From: Streptomyces sp. SA15
GTDB lineage: Bacteria; Actinomycetota; Actinomycetes; Streptomycetales; Streptomycetaceae
DNA: 64,000 bases
Reading direction: 5' to 3'
Assembly: GCF_002291145.1 (NCBI RefSeq)
Contig: NZ_NTGE01000211.1
Span: 121,399-185,398 of the forward strand
In this document: piece after piece, positions 53,566 to 62,028 of the stretch
Layout of the letters: every line of letters begins with the position of its first letter
How positions within the stretch are numbered: position 1 is the stretch's first letter
Translations under genes and position numbers: made by a program
Notes under the pieces: generated by a model
Seen by the model: only the letters and a program-made list of their open reading frames with translations
What the model was told of the DNA's origin: nothing
The model's database searches: none

Positions 53566-54096
53566 TCACTTGCCCTCGGGCCAGCACTCGGGTGCCTTCT
53601 GGCAGTAGACGGTCTTGGTGACGGTCACCGTGACGGTCGGCCCGGGCTGCCCCGGGTTGTTGACGGGCGGGGTGGTCTTCGCGTCGCAGTTCCCCAGCCC
53701 CTCCACGTGGAACCACTGCTTGCCGTCGATCTTGGCGGTGAGGTCCCCGCGGACACACGCGCCGCTGACCGCACGGGTCACCTTGCCGGTGACGGTGATG
53801 TCCTTGCCGTCGTCCGTCTGACCCTCGCAGTCGACCTCGGCGACGGCGTTCTCGGTCGCGGTCGGCGTCGAGGCGCCGTCCCCGTACGAGGCCGTGCAGG
53901 TGAGCCAGCGCACGTCGGCCTTCTGCCGCTCCAGCTCGTCCGTCACGGTCTGGTCGGTCGTGTACGCCACAGTCGCGGAGTTCAGCCCGGCCGGGTCACA
54001 GGCGACCGCTCCCCCCACCGTGAGCCCCGCGAAAGCCACCGCGACCGCCACGCGCCGCCCACGCGGCCGACGCCAGATCCGCCTCAACGCCCCCAT
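53566..54096 (-). CDS. Predicted secreted lipoprotein of unknown function
   Basis: A 176-residue protein with a basic start (MGALRRIWRRPRGRRVAVAV), a hydrophobic stretch and a probable lipobox GAVAC ending at the lipidated cysteine C33. The mature protein has several cysteines (LTCTA, VDCEG, GACVR, LGNCD, TVYCQK, PECWP) that may form three disulfides, and a Pro/Thr/Val-rich linker near the C-terminus (VNNPGQPGPTVTVTVT). No family is recognised with confidence. Its stop lies 45 bp beyond the tricorn start and it may be independent of it. Confidence 0.7.
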   Translation of the reverse strand: MGALRRIWRRPRGRRVAVAVAFAGLTVGGAVACDPAGLNSATVAYTTDQTVTDELERQKADVRWLTCTASYGDGASTPTATENAVAEVDCEGQTDDGKDITVTGKVTRAVSGACVRGDLTAKIDGKQWFHVEGLGNCDAKTTPPVNNPGQPGPTVTVTVTKTVYCQKAPECWPEGK

Positions 54097-54170
54097 GCAC
54101 GGCAGCCTGCCACCGCCGCGCCCGCCGCGGTAGGGCGCATACGGTCACCCCACGCGCCGTTCTCCCGACA

Positions 54171-54911
54171 TCAGGACCAGCGGCCCGAGCGGCCGAGGAG
54201 CAGGGCGGTCGCCGCGGTCCCGGCGGTCGACGTACGCAGCACGGTGGGCCCCAGCCGGTAGGCCTTCGCGCCGGCCTCCTCGAAGAGCGCCAGCTCCTCG
54301 GGGGAGACGCCGCCTTCGGGACCGACGACGAGCACGATCTCGCCGCGGTCGGGCAGTTCGGCGGTGGCCAGGGGTTCTTCGCCGCTCTCGTGGAGTACGG
54401 CGGCGAAGTCGGCTTTGGCGAGAAGTGCGGCAACCTCTTTGGCCGTCGCCGCGTCCGCGATCTCCGGGAAGCGGACCCGACGGGACTGCTTGCCGGCCTC
54501 GCGGGCCGTGGCGCGCCACTTGGCGAGGGCCTTCTGGCCGCGTTCGCCCTTCCACTGGGTGATGCAGCGAGCGGCGGCCCACGGCACGATCGCGTCGACG
54601 CCGGTCTCGGTCATCGTCTCGACGGCCAGCTCGCCGCGGTCGCCCTTGGGGAGAGCCTGGACGACGGTGATGCGGGGCGACTGAGGGGGTTCCTCGGACA
54701 CGCCGGTCATGTGGACGATCAGCCGGTCCTTGCCCTCGGCGCCGATCACCTCGCACTCGGCCCAGCGTCCGGCGCCGTCGGTGAGGACGACTGTCTCCCC
54801 CGGCCGCAGCCGCTTCACGGAGACGGCGTGCCGTCCCTCGGGGCCGTCGAGCACGTACTGCCCGGCTCCGCCCGCACGGAAGTGCTCGACGACGAACACC
54901 GGCGCGGTCAT
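54171..54911 (-). CDS. rsmE: 16S rRNA m3U1498 methyltransferase RsmE
   Basis: SPOUT methyltransferase that N3-methylates U1498 of 16S rRNA. The 246-residue protein has the deep-trefoil-knot motif VLVVGPEGGVSPEELALFEE, and LGPTVLRTSTAGTAATALLL at its C-terminus, and the N-terminal PUA-like part (GPEGRHAVSVKRLRPGETVV). Its start overlaps the preceding gene by one base (TGATG). The conserved order dnaJ-rsmE-HIT is kept except for inserted genes. Confidence 0.95.
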   Translation of the reverse strand: MTAPVFVVEHFRAGGAGQYVLDGPEGRHAVSVKRLRPGETVVLTDGAGRWAECEVIGAEGKDRLIVHMTGVSEEPPQSPRITVVQALPKGDRGELAVETMTETGVDAIVPWAAARCITQWKGERGQKALAKWRATAREAGKQSRRVRFPEIADAATAKEVAALLAKADFAAVLHESGEEPLATAELPDRGEIVLVVGPEGGVSPEELALFEEAGAKAYRLGPTVLRTSTAGTAATALLLGRSGRWS

Positions 54912-55993
54912 CAGACGCCCCCCGCCTGGTGAAACATCGACAACGCCGTCCTGGCGTCGGCGAGTTCACCGGCCAGCACCTCCACCAGCTGCCCCGCCGG
55001 CAGTTCGCGGGCCATACGGTGCCCCTGTCCCGCCCACAGCGCCATGCCCTGCGCGTCGCCCGCCTTGGCGGCCGCCTTGCGCAGCGGTGAGGTGAGGTGG
55101 TGGATCTCGGGGTAGGCGGCGGGCGCGTACGGGCCGTGCTCGCGCAGGAACCGGTTGACCAGGCCGCGGGCCGGGCGGCCGGAGAAGGCGCGGGTCAGCT
55201 CCGTACGGACGTACAGGGGGTTGGTCAGCGCCTGCTTGTGCACGGTGTTCGCGCCGGACTCGGGCGTGGCGAGGAATGCCGTGCCGAGCTGCGCCGCGCT
55301 CGCGCCCGCGGCGAGGGCGGCGGCGATCTGGCTGCCGCGCATGATGCCGCCGGCGGCGACGATCGGGATGCGCACGGTCTCCCGGACCTGGGCGATCAGG
55401 GAGAGGAGTCCGATGCCGGAGCCGTCGTTCTCCGGGATGTCACGGTGGGTGCCCTGGTGGCCGCCGGCCTCCACGCCCTGCGCGATCACCGCGTCGGCGC
55501 CCGCCCGCTCGACGGCGAAGGCCTCCTCGGCGGTGGTCGCGGTGACCAGGGTGAAGGTGCCGGCCCGACGCAGTGAGTCCAGTACGTCAGGGCTCGGCGC
55601 GCCGAAGTGGAAGGAGACCACCGGTACCGGGTTGTCGAGCAGGACGGCGAGCTTGGCCTCGTAGCCGTCGTCGCGGCCGCTTTCGGGGTCGCCGAGCTCG
55701 GTGTCGTACCAGGCGGCCTCGCCGGCCAGCTGGTGGGCGTAGACGTCCACGGCGGCGGGGTCGGCGTACTCGGGCTGCGGGAGGAAGAGGTTCACGCCGA
55801 AGGGGCGGGCCGTGAGGCTCCGCAACTGCTTGATCTCCTGGTACAGCCCGTCGGCCGTCTTGTACCCGGCGGCGAGGAACCCCAGCCCGCCGGCCTCGCA
55901 CACGGCCGCGGCGAGCGTCGGCACGGAGACGCCGCCCGCCATGGGGGCCTGCACGATCGGATAGGGGAAGAGATCGGTCAGTGCGGAGGACAT
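54911..55993 (-). CDS. Nitronate monooxygenase (2-nitropropane dioxygenase family)
   Basis: FMN-dependent TIM-barrel oxidoreductase, 360 residues. The start FPYPIVQAPMAGGVSVP, the FMN-phosphate motif GIMRGSQIAAALAAGASAAQ and the block AVIAQGVEAGGHQGTH (containing the histidine that acts as base in class II enzymes) are typical. It detoxifies propionate-3-nitronate or nitroalkanes. It overlaps rsmE by one base, suggesting coupled expression, although dnaJ upstream is separated by a hairpin repeat. Confidence 0.92.
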   Translation of the reverse strand: MSSALTDLFPYPIVQAPMAGGVSVPTLAAAVCEAGGLGFLAAGYKTADGLYQEIKQLRSLTARPFGVNLFLPQPEYADPAAVDVYAHQLAGEAAWYDTELGDPESGRDDGYEAKLAVLLDNPVPVVSFHFGAPSPDVLDSLRRAGTFTLVTATTAEEAFAVERAGADAVIAQGVEAGGHQGTHRDIPENDGSGIGLLSLIAQVRETVRIPIVAAGGIMRGSQIAAALAAGASAAQLGTAFLATPESGANTVHKQALTNPLYVRTELTRAFSGRPARGLVNRFLREHGPYAPAAYPEIHHLTSPLRKAAAKAGDAQGMALWAGQGHRMARELPAGQLVEVLAGELADARTALSMFHQAGGV

Positions 55994-56132
55994 GACGGCA
56001 TGTTGTCACGTCCTCCGAACAAGTCCGAATCGAACCTTCCCTTTGGCATAGGCCAGCTGCAACTAGCCCGTCAGGCGTTTGCGAGGGTCACTTCTTGGCC
56101 GACCGAGTCGAGTGGTGGGCGGGCATAGGCCC

Positions 56133-56197
56133 GGGGGTCCAGGGGGCGGAGCCCCCTGGCGGGGTCGAAGGGGCGGAGCCCCTGGGGACGGGACGGG
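56133..56197. terminator. Double GC-rich hairpin repeat upstream of the nitronate monooxygenase gene
   Basis: Inverted copy of the block at 17441-17504: two palindromes gggggcggagccccc and ggggcggagcccc in a row. It lies between dnaJ and the following gene and probably ends the hrcA-dnaJ transcript. The two copies differ at only a few positions. Confidence 0.65.
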
Positions 56198-56263
56198 AAG
56201 GGGCGGCGGGGGCGCTGCATCCATCAGCGGCTCCGCCGCGGGCAGCCGCCCGCAGCCACCCCG

Positions 56264-57400
56264 TCAGCGCCCGTTGAACGCATCCTTCAACCGCGAGAAC
56301 AACCCCTGCTGCCCCGGCTGGAACTGCCCCTGCGGCCGCTCCTCGCCCCGCAGCTTGGCCAGCTCGCGCAGCAACCGCTCCTGCTCGGGGTCGAGCTTGG
56401 TCGGGGTCTGGACCTCGACGTGGACGATCAGGTCGCCCCGCCCACCGCCGCGCAGATGCGTGACGCCCCGCCCGTGCAGCGGGATCGACTGGCCGGACTG
56501 GGTTCCGGGCCGGATGTCGACCTCCTCCAGGCCGTCCAGCGTCTCCAGCGGAACCTTGGTACCGAGGGACGCCGCGGTCATCGGGAGCGTGACCGTGCAG
56601 TGCAGATCGTCGCCGCGCCGCTGGAACTGCGAGTGCGGCAGCTCGTGGATCTCGACGTACAGGTCACCGGCGGGACCGCCGCCGGGTCCGACCTCGCCCT
56701 CGCCCGCGAGCTGGATGCGGGTGCCGTTGTCGACACCGGCGGGGATCTTGACCGTGAGCGTACGGCGGGACCGTACGCGCCCGTCGCCCGCGCACTCGGG
56801 GCACGGCGTCGGGACGACCGTGCCGAAGCCCTGGCACTGCGGGCACGGACGCGAGGTCATGACCTGGCCCAGGAAGGACCGCGTCACCTGCGACACCTCA
56901 CCGCGGCCGCGGCACATGTCGCAGGTCTGCGCGGAGGTCCCCGGCGCCGCGCCCTCACCACTACAGGTGGTGCAGACGATCGCCGTGTCGACCTGGATGT
57001 CCTTCGTCGTACCGAAGGCCGCCTCGTCGAGCTCGACCTCCAGCCGGATCATCGCGTCCTGGCCGCGCCGGGTGCGCGAACGCGGACCCCGCTGGGACGC
57101 CGTACCGAAGAAGGCGTCCATGATGTCGGAGAAGTTCCCGAAGCCACCGGCCCCGAAGCCGCCCGCGCCCGCGCCGGCCGCCTGCGAGAGCGGGTCGCCG
57201 CCGAGGTCGTAGACCTGCTTCTTCTGCGGGTCCGACAGCACCTCGTAAGCGGCGTTGATCTCCTTGAACCGCTCCTGGGTCTTCGGATCGGGGTTGACGT
57301 CCGGGTGCAGCTCGCGCGCGAGCCGCCGGAAGGCCTTCTTGATCTCTTCCTGCGACGCGTCGCGACGCACGCCGAGAACGGCGTAATAGTCCGTGGCCAC
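56264..57400 (-). CDS. dnaJ: Chaperone protein DnaJ
   Basis: Hsp40 co-chaperone that stimulates DnaK, 378 residues. The J domain has the HPD motif (LHPDVN, about residue 33), followed by the Gly-rich stretch (QAAGAGAGGFGAGGF), four zinc-binding CxxCxGxG repeats (CTTCSGEG, CDMCRGRG, CPQCQGFG, CPECAGDG), and two C-terminal substrate-binding domains. It directly follows hrcA without a gap, so it is under the same CIRCE control. Streptomyces have a second DnaJ in the dnaK operon; this one is the copy linked to hrcA. Confidence 0.96.
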   Translation of the reverse strand: MATDYYAVLGVRRDASQEEIKKAFRRLARELHPDVNPDPKTQERFKEINAAYEVLSDPQKKQVYDLGGDPLSQAAGAGAGGFGAGGFGNFSDIMDAFFGTASQRGPRSRTRRGQDAMIRLEVELDEAAFGTTKDIQVDTAIVCTTCSGEGAAPGTSAQTCDMCRGRGEVSQVTRSFLGQVMTSRPCPQCQGFGTVVPTPCPECAGDGRVRSRRTLTVKIPAGVDNGTRIQLAGEGEVGPGGGPAGDLYVEIHELPHSQFQRRGDDLHCTVTLPMTAASLGTKVPLETLDGLEEVDIRPGTQSGQSIPLHGRGVTHLRGGGRGDLIVHVEVQTPTKLDPEQERLLRELAKLRGEERPQGQFQPGQQGLFSRLKDAFNGR

Positions 57401-58417
57401 TTACGACTCCGCCAGGATCTGTCCGACGTACCGTGCCACTGCGCGTACCGCTCCCATCGTTCCCGGGTAATCCATGCGGGTCGGTCCGACCACGCCGAGC
57501 TTGGCGACTGCCTCGTTGCCCGAACCGTAGCCGACCGACACCACGGACGTGGAGTTGAGTCCCTCGTAGGCGTTCTCGTGACCGATGCGTACGGTCATGC
57601 CCGAATCCCCCGCCTCGCCAAGGAGTTTGAGGAGCACGACCTGCTCCTCCAGGGCCTCCAGGACGGGCCGGATGGTGAGGGGAAAGTCATGTCCGAAGCG
57701 GGTCAGATTGGCGGTGCCGCCGATCATCAGCCGCTCCTCGTTCTCCTCGACCAGCGTCTCCAGCAGGGTGGAGAGGACGGTCGAGACCGTGCCGCGGTCC
57801 TCTATGTCGAAGCCTTCGGGAAGGTCCTCGACGAGCCTCGGCACATCGGTGAAGCGCCGCCCCGCGACCCGGCTGTTGAGCCGGGCCCGCAGATCGGCCA
57901 GGGAGGCCTCGCCGAACGGCGCCGGGCAGTCGATCATCCGCTGCTCGACCCGCCCCGTGTCCGTGATCAGCACGAGCATCACGCGCGCGGGGGCGAGCGA
58001 CAGCAGCTCGACGTGCCGCACCGTCGACCGCGTGAGCGACGGGTACTGCACGACGGCGACCTGCCGTGTGAGCTGCGCGAGCAGCCGTACGGTCCGCGCC
58101 ACCACATCGTCGAGATCGACGGCACCGTCGAGGAAGTTCTGGATCGCACGCCGCTCGGGCGGGCTCATCGGCTTGACGCCTGCCAGCTTGTCGACGAAGA
58201 GCCGGTAGCCCTTGTCCGTGGGGATCCGCCCGGCGCTGGTGTGCGGCTGGGCGATGTACCCCTCGTCCTCCAGGGCGGCCATGTCGTTGCGCACGGTCGC
58301 CGGGGACACGCCGAGGTTGTGCCGCTCGGTGAGTGCCTTGGACCCGACGGGCTCCTCGGTGCCGACATAGTCCTGGACGATGGCGCGCAGCACCTGAAGC
58401 CGTCGTTCACTCAGCAT
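57401..58417 (-). CDS. hrcA: Heat-inducible transcription repressor HrcA
   Basis: Repressor of class I heat-shock genes, 338 residues. The winged-helix DNA-binding domain is at residues 1-90 (LSERRLQVLRAIVQDYVGTE and NLGVSPATVRNDMAALEDEG). The HrcA-type GAF-like domain follows and the C-terminal part ends AVRAVARYVGQI. A GGAGGTGT ribosome site precedes the ATG at 58417; the frame is open to 58462, which overlaps the operator, so the shorter start is preferred. A CIRCE element lies just upstream, so it regulates itself and dnaJ. Confidence 0.96.
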   Translation of the reverse strand: MLSERRLQVLRAIVQDYVGTEEPVGSKALTERHNLGVSPATVRNDMAALEDEGYIAQPHTSAGRIPTDKGYRLFVDKLAGVKPMSPPERRAIQNFLDGAVDLDDVVARTVRLLAQLTRQVAVVQYPSLTRSTVRHVELLSLAPARVMLVLITDTGRVEQRMIDCPAPFGEASLADLRARLNSRVAGRRFTDVPRLVEDLPEGFDIEDRGTVSTVLSTLLETLVEENEERLMIGGTANLTRFGHDFPLTIRPVLEALEEQVVLLKLLGEAGDSGMTVRIGHENAYEGLNSTSVVSVGYGSGNEAVAKLGVVGPTRMDYPGTMGAVRAVARYVGQILAES

Positions 58418-58456
58418 CGCGCACACCTCCAGAAGTCGTCCCCTCGGCGCCTGGCC

Positions 58457-58481
58457 TGGCACTCTTCACAGCCGAGTGCCA
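58457..58481 (-). promoter_or_regulatory. CIRCE operator of hrcA-dnaJ
   Basis: TGGCACTC, nine bases (ttcacagcc), then GAGTGCCA: a perfect 8-bp inverted repeat with 9-bp spacing, the defining structure of the CIRCE element. It lies 40 bp upstream of the hrcA start and is the binding site for HrcA. Two positions of the consensus TTAGCACTC are changed to TTGGCACTC, as is usual in actinobacteria. Confidence 0.95.
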
Positions 58482-58579
58482 ACGTTCCCCGGCCCAGTGT
58501 ACGGCCGTGGGGTACGCCCCGGGCAAGGGCGGTCCTGCGTGGCCGTGCCTGGACGTGCTGTCTTGGCTAGCGTCGCGGT

Positions 58580-59308
58580 ATGACGGTGACTTGGGAAGAG
58601 CTCGGGTGGGAGCGGTTGGCGGCCGGGGTGGGCCGGTGCCGGCTTCCCGGCTGGGACTGCACGGTGGGGCTGGTCGTCGGGCAGGGCACGGCCTTGCTGA
58701 TCGATGCGGGGTCGAGCCTCGGGGAGGGCGCGCGGCTGCGGGCTCAGGCGGAGGCGTTCACCGGTCACCGTGTGACTCATCTCGCGCTCACGCACCCCCA
58801 TTTCGATCACGTCTTCGGGGCGGCGGCGTTCGCGGGGGCGGAGGTGTTCGGCGCGGTGGGCATCGACACGGTGTTCACCGCCCGGCACGCGCGCGAGGGG
58901 CTGCGCGCGGACGCGGTACGCAACGGCCTGGAGGCCGACTCGGCGGACGAGGCGATGGAGTCACTCACGCCACCCCGCCATCACGTCTCCGGCGAGTGGA
59001 CCCTCGACCTGGGCGGCGGCCGCCAGGTCCTGCTGGCGAACGTCGGCCCGGGCCACACGGCCCACGACCTCGCGGTCCTGGTACCGGGCGCCCCGGAGGT
59101 CGTCTTCTGCGGCGACCTGGTCGAGGAGTCCGGCGAACCGCAGGCGGGCCCCGACGCCGTACCGTCGCACTGGCCTGCCGCGCTGGACCGGCTGCTGGAC
59201 CTGGGCGGCGAGGACGCGCTGTACGTGCCCGGTCACGGAGCAGTGGTGGACGCGGCGTTCGTACGGGCGCAGCGGGACGCGTTGGCGACGCGTTTCGGCG
59301 TGTCGTGA
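58580..59308 (+). CDS. Metallo-beta-lactamase-fold hydrolase
   Basis: A 242-residue MBL-fold protein. The zinc site is THPHFDHVFG (about residues 71-80), with further ligands in GPGHTAHD, FCGDLVEE and YVPGHGAVV. These are the motifs of glyoxalase-like and other hydrolases, so the substrate cannot be specified. The ATG is seven bases after a TAGCGT -10-like element and has no ribosome site, suggesting leaderless transcription. It is followed by the DUF3097 gene. Confidence 0.88.
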   Translation: MTVTWEELGWERLAAGVGRCRLPGWDCTVGLVVGQGTALLIDAGSSLGEGARLRAQAEAFTGHRVTHLALTHPHFDHVFGAAAFAGAEVFGAVGIDTVFTARHAREGLRADAVRNGLEADSADEAMESLTPPRHHVSGEWTLDLGGGRQVLLANVGPGHTAHDLAVLVPGAPEVVFCGDLVEESGEPQAGPDAVPSHWPAALDRLLDLGGEDALYVPGHGAVVDAAFVRAQRDALATRFGVS

Positions 59309-59342
59309 GCACGCGCCGACCGCTTCTCCTATCGTCACCCGA

Positions 59343-60155
59343 ATGCGCCAGTACTCCGCCGATCTGACTCCTCCCTGGAAGAAGCCGAAGCCCGTCCCCG
59401 AGGTCGCGGCGGAGCCCGGCCTGGTGGTGGAGGAGCCCGGCACCGGCTTCTGCGGCGCGGTGATCCGCTGCGAGGCGGGCACGGTCACCCTGGAGGACCG
59501 CTTCGGCAAGCACCGGGTGTTCCCCCTGGAGCCTCGGGGGTTCCTGCTGGAGGGCCGGGTGGTGACGCTCGTCCGGCCGTCGTCGGCGGCTCCGGTACGT
59601 CCCACCCGTACGGCCTCCGGTTCGGTCGCCCTCCCCGGCGCACGCGCGCGCGTGGCCCGCGCCGGGCGCATCTACGTCGAGGGCCGGCACGACGCCGAAC
59701 TGGTCGAGAAGGTGTGGGGCGACGACCTGCGCATCGAGGGCGTGGTCGTGGAGTACCTGGAGGGCGTGGACGACCTGCCGTCAATCGTGGCCGATTTCGC
59801 ACCGGGTCCGGATGCGCGGTTGGGCGTCCTGGTGGACCACTTGGTGCCGGGCACGAAGGAGTGGCGGATCGCGGAGGCGGTGACGAGCGAGCACGCGCTG
59901 GTGGTGGGCCACCCGTACATCGACATCTGGGAGGCGGTGAAGCCGTCGTCCCTGGGGATTCCGGGGTGGCCCCGGGTGCCGCGCGGGCAGGACTGGAAGA
60001 CGGGGGTGTGCCGGGCGCTGGGGTGGCCGGAAAACACCGGGGCGGTGTGGCAGGGGATTCTGGGGCGGGTGGGGTCTTACAAGGATCTGGAGCCGGAGTT
60101 GTTGGGGCGGGTGGAGGAGTTGATCGACTTCGTTACGGCCAGCGGTGAGGCTTGA
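59343..60155 (+). CDS. DUF3097 protein with Toprim-like region
   Basis: A 270-residue actinobacterial protein of the DUF3097 family. Characteristic blocks are MRQYSADLTPPWKKPKPVPE, the Toprim-like segment RIYVEGRHDAELVEKVWGDD with its acidic E in VEGRHDAEL, and the later region DLEPELLGRVEELIDFVTAS. The family occurs widely in actinobacteria near hrcA-dnaJ-hemW and is suspected of acting on nucleic acids, without direct proof. Its last 23 bp overlap the convergent Uma2 gene. Confidence 0.85.
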   Translation: MRQYSADLTPPWKKPKPVPEVAAEPGLVVEEPGTGFCGAVIRCEAGTVTLEDRFGKHRVFPLEPRGFLLEGRVVTLVRPSSAAPVRPTRTASGSVALPGARARVARAGRIYVEGRHDAELVEKVWGDDLRIEGVVVEYLEGVDDLPSIVADFAPGPDARLGVLVDHLVPGTKEWRIAEAVTSEHALVVGHPYIDIWEAVKPSSLGIPGWPRVPRGQDWKTGVCRALGWPENTGAVWQGILGRVGSYKDLEPELLGRVEELIDFVTASGEA

Positions 60156-60702
60156 CGTTCTTGTAGGTGTCGAAAACTGTGGTGTCCAGCTCGACGCCGA
60201 GGGCTTCCAGCGGCATGAGAGCACCGAACTTGGTTTTCCGCTGCAACTGGTACTCCGCGTCCTCGCCGTCGCCGGTCGGCTCAGCGAATAGCACGCACTG
60301 GGCCATGATGGGGTCGATGATCAGATAGGCGGGCACCTTTGCCGCCGCGTAGATCGAGCGCTTCACGCCGTAGTTGCGGTCGACACTGGTGTTGGAGACG
60401 ACCTCCACCAACGCAGTGATGGTTGCGGACGGCATCAGCGCCCCGTGATCCGGTGCAGCGCCACGCTCGATCACCACAAGGTCGGGCACGGGCGCGCTGA
60501 CACCGTCGAGCATGTCGACGCACAAGGTCTGAAGCCGGGACCAGCGCTTCCTCGGAATCTGGTCCACTGCCTCCATGACGTTCCCGTTGTGCACCAGATC
60601 CGGACTGGGCGACAGTACGATCTCGCCGCACAGCAGCTCGGCCCTGACGCCCTCGGGAGGCTCGAGCTCCTCGAAAAACTTGATCATTCCGCGATCGTTC
60701 AC
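60133..60702 (-). CDS. Uma2-family (PD-(D/E)XK) endonuclease
   Basis: A 189-residue protein of the Uma2 group, common in Streptomyces and cyanobacteria. The PD-(D/E)XK core is the PDLVVIERG strand, VEVVSNTSVDRNYGVKR, and AYLIIDP. These provide the acidic residues and lysine of a restriction-endonuclease fold, though cleavage by Uma2 proteins is not clearly demonstrated. The ATG at 60702 is followed by a second at codon 6. It overlaps the end of DUF3097 and is not part of a restriction-modification pair here; it may be a mobile gene. Confidence 0.85.
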   Translation of the reverse strand: MNDRGMIKFFEELEPPEGVRAELLCGEIVLSPSPDLVHNGNVMEAVDQIPRKRWSRLQTLCVDMLDGVSAPVPDLVVIERGAAPDHGALMPSATITALVEVVSNTSVDRNYGVKRSIYAAAKVPAYLIIDPIMAQCVLFAEPTGDGEDAEYQLQRKTKFGALMPLEALGVELDTTVFDTYKNVKPHRWP

Positions 60703-60768
60703 AGCGGCACCCTAGGAATCTGAGCCCCGCCGAACCGGCGTTCCGCACCGAATCACCCGCCCGAGTGA

Positions 60769-62019
60769 TCAATCCACGAGGTCCCTGACCACCGCATCCG
60801 CCAGCAACCGCCCCCGAAGCGTGAGTACCGCGCGCCCTTCCCCGTACGGCCCTTCCTGGAGGAGTCCGTCGGACAGGGCCCGGCGGGAAGCCCGGAGGCC
60901 TTCCTCCCGCAGCAACTCCAACGGCACCCCCTCCCGAAGCCGCAGCTCCAGCAGAATCCGCTCCACCCTGCGGTCCTCCTCAGACAGCAGCTCCCGCCCC
61001 GCCCCCGGCGACCGCCCCGCCGCCAGCGCCGCCGCGTACGCCCCCGGATGCTTCACGTTCCACCACCGCACCCCGCCCACATGGCTGTGCGCTCCCGGCC
61101 CCGCGCCCCACCAGTCGGCGCCCCGCCAGTACAGCTCGTTGTGCAGGCAGCGGCCGGATTCCGACGTCGCCCAGTTCGACACCTCGTACCACTCGAAGCC
61201 CGCCGCCGACAGAGCCGACTCCGCGATCAGGTACCGGTCCGCGTGCACGTCGTCGTCCGTCATGGGGACCTCGCCCCGCCGGATCCGCCGCGCCAGCTGC
61301 GTACCCTCCTCGACGATCAGCGCGTACGCCGAGACGTGGTCCGGACCGGCGCCCAGCGCCGCCTCCAGCGACGCCCGCCAGTCGTCGTCCGACTCCCCCG
61401 GCGTGCCGTAGATCAGGTCCAGGTTCACGTGCTCGAAGCCAGCCGCCCGCGCCTCCGCCACGCACGCCTCCGGACGCCCCGGCGTGTGCGTGCGGTCCAG
61501 GACCTTCAGCACGTGCTGCTTCGCGCTCTGCATCCCGAAGGAGATCCGGTTGAAGCCGCCCTGCCGGAGAACCGCCAGATACGCCGGATCCACCGACTCC
61601 GGGTTCGCCTCTGTCGTGACCTCCGCGTCCGCCGCCAGCCCGAACTCGTCGCGGATCGCCCCCAGCATCCGTACGAGATCGCCCGCGGCCAGCAGCGTGG
61701 GCGTACCGCCGCCCACGAACACCGTGCGCACCGGGCGCGGGTCGTCGCCGAGGACCTTGCGGGCCAGGCGGATCTCGTCGATCAGGGTGTCCGCGTAGTT
61801 GTCGCGGGAGGCGAGGACGCCGCCCGTGCCGCGCAGCTCGGTCGCCGTGTAGGTGTTGAAGTCGCAGTAGCCGCAGCGGGTCGCGCAGTACGGGACGTGC
61901 AGGTAGAAGCCGAGCGGGCGGTCGGCGGCCCCGGCGAGCGCGGACGCGGGGAGGGCGCCGTCGTCGGGGACGGGCTCGCCGTCGGGGAGTGCGGAAGGCA
62001 TGCCTTCATTGTCCAGCAC
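60769..62019 (-). CDS. hemW: Radical SAM heme chaperone HemW
   Basis: Radical SAM protein that binds heme and delivers it, formerly called a coproporphyrinogen oxidase. The 416-residue product has the cluster motif CATRCGYCDFN, the SAM-binding GGGTP and ESVDP blocks, and the HemN C-terminal domain. GTG start at 62019; an ATG six codons later is also possible. It lies upstream of hrcA in the same order as in other actinobacteria, though DUF3097, MBL and Uma2 genes now intervene. Confidence 0.93.
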   Translation of the reverse strand: MLDNEGMPSALPDGEPVPDDGALPASALAGAADRPLGFYLHVPYCATRCGYCDFNTYTATELRGTGGVLASRDNYADTLIDEIRLARKVLGDDPRPVRTVFVGGGTPTLLAAGDLVRMLGAIRDEFGLAADAEVTTEANPESVDPAYLAVLRQGGFNRISFGMQSAKQHVLKVLDRTHTPGRPEACVAEARAAGFEHVNLDLIYGTPGESDDDWRASLEAALGAGPDHVSAYALIVEEGTQLARRIRRGEVPMTDDDVHADRYLIAESALSAAGFEWYEVSNWATSESGRCLHNELYWRGADWWGAGPGAHSHVGGVRWWNVKHPGAYAAALAAGRSPGAGRELLSEEDRRVERILLELRLREGVPLELLREEGLRASRRALSDGLLQEGPYGEGRAVLTLRGRLLADAVVRDLVD

Positions 62020-62028
62020 CCACCATGG

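Noticed and set aside
60133..60702. Uma2 protein as part of a restriction-modification system
   Set aside because: No methyltransferase or partner gene is adjacent and Uma2 proteins are usually solitary.
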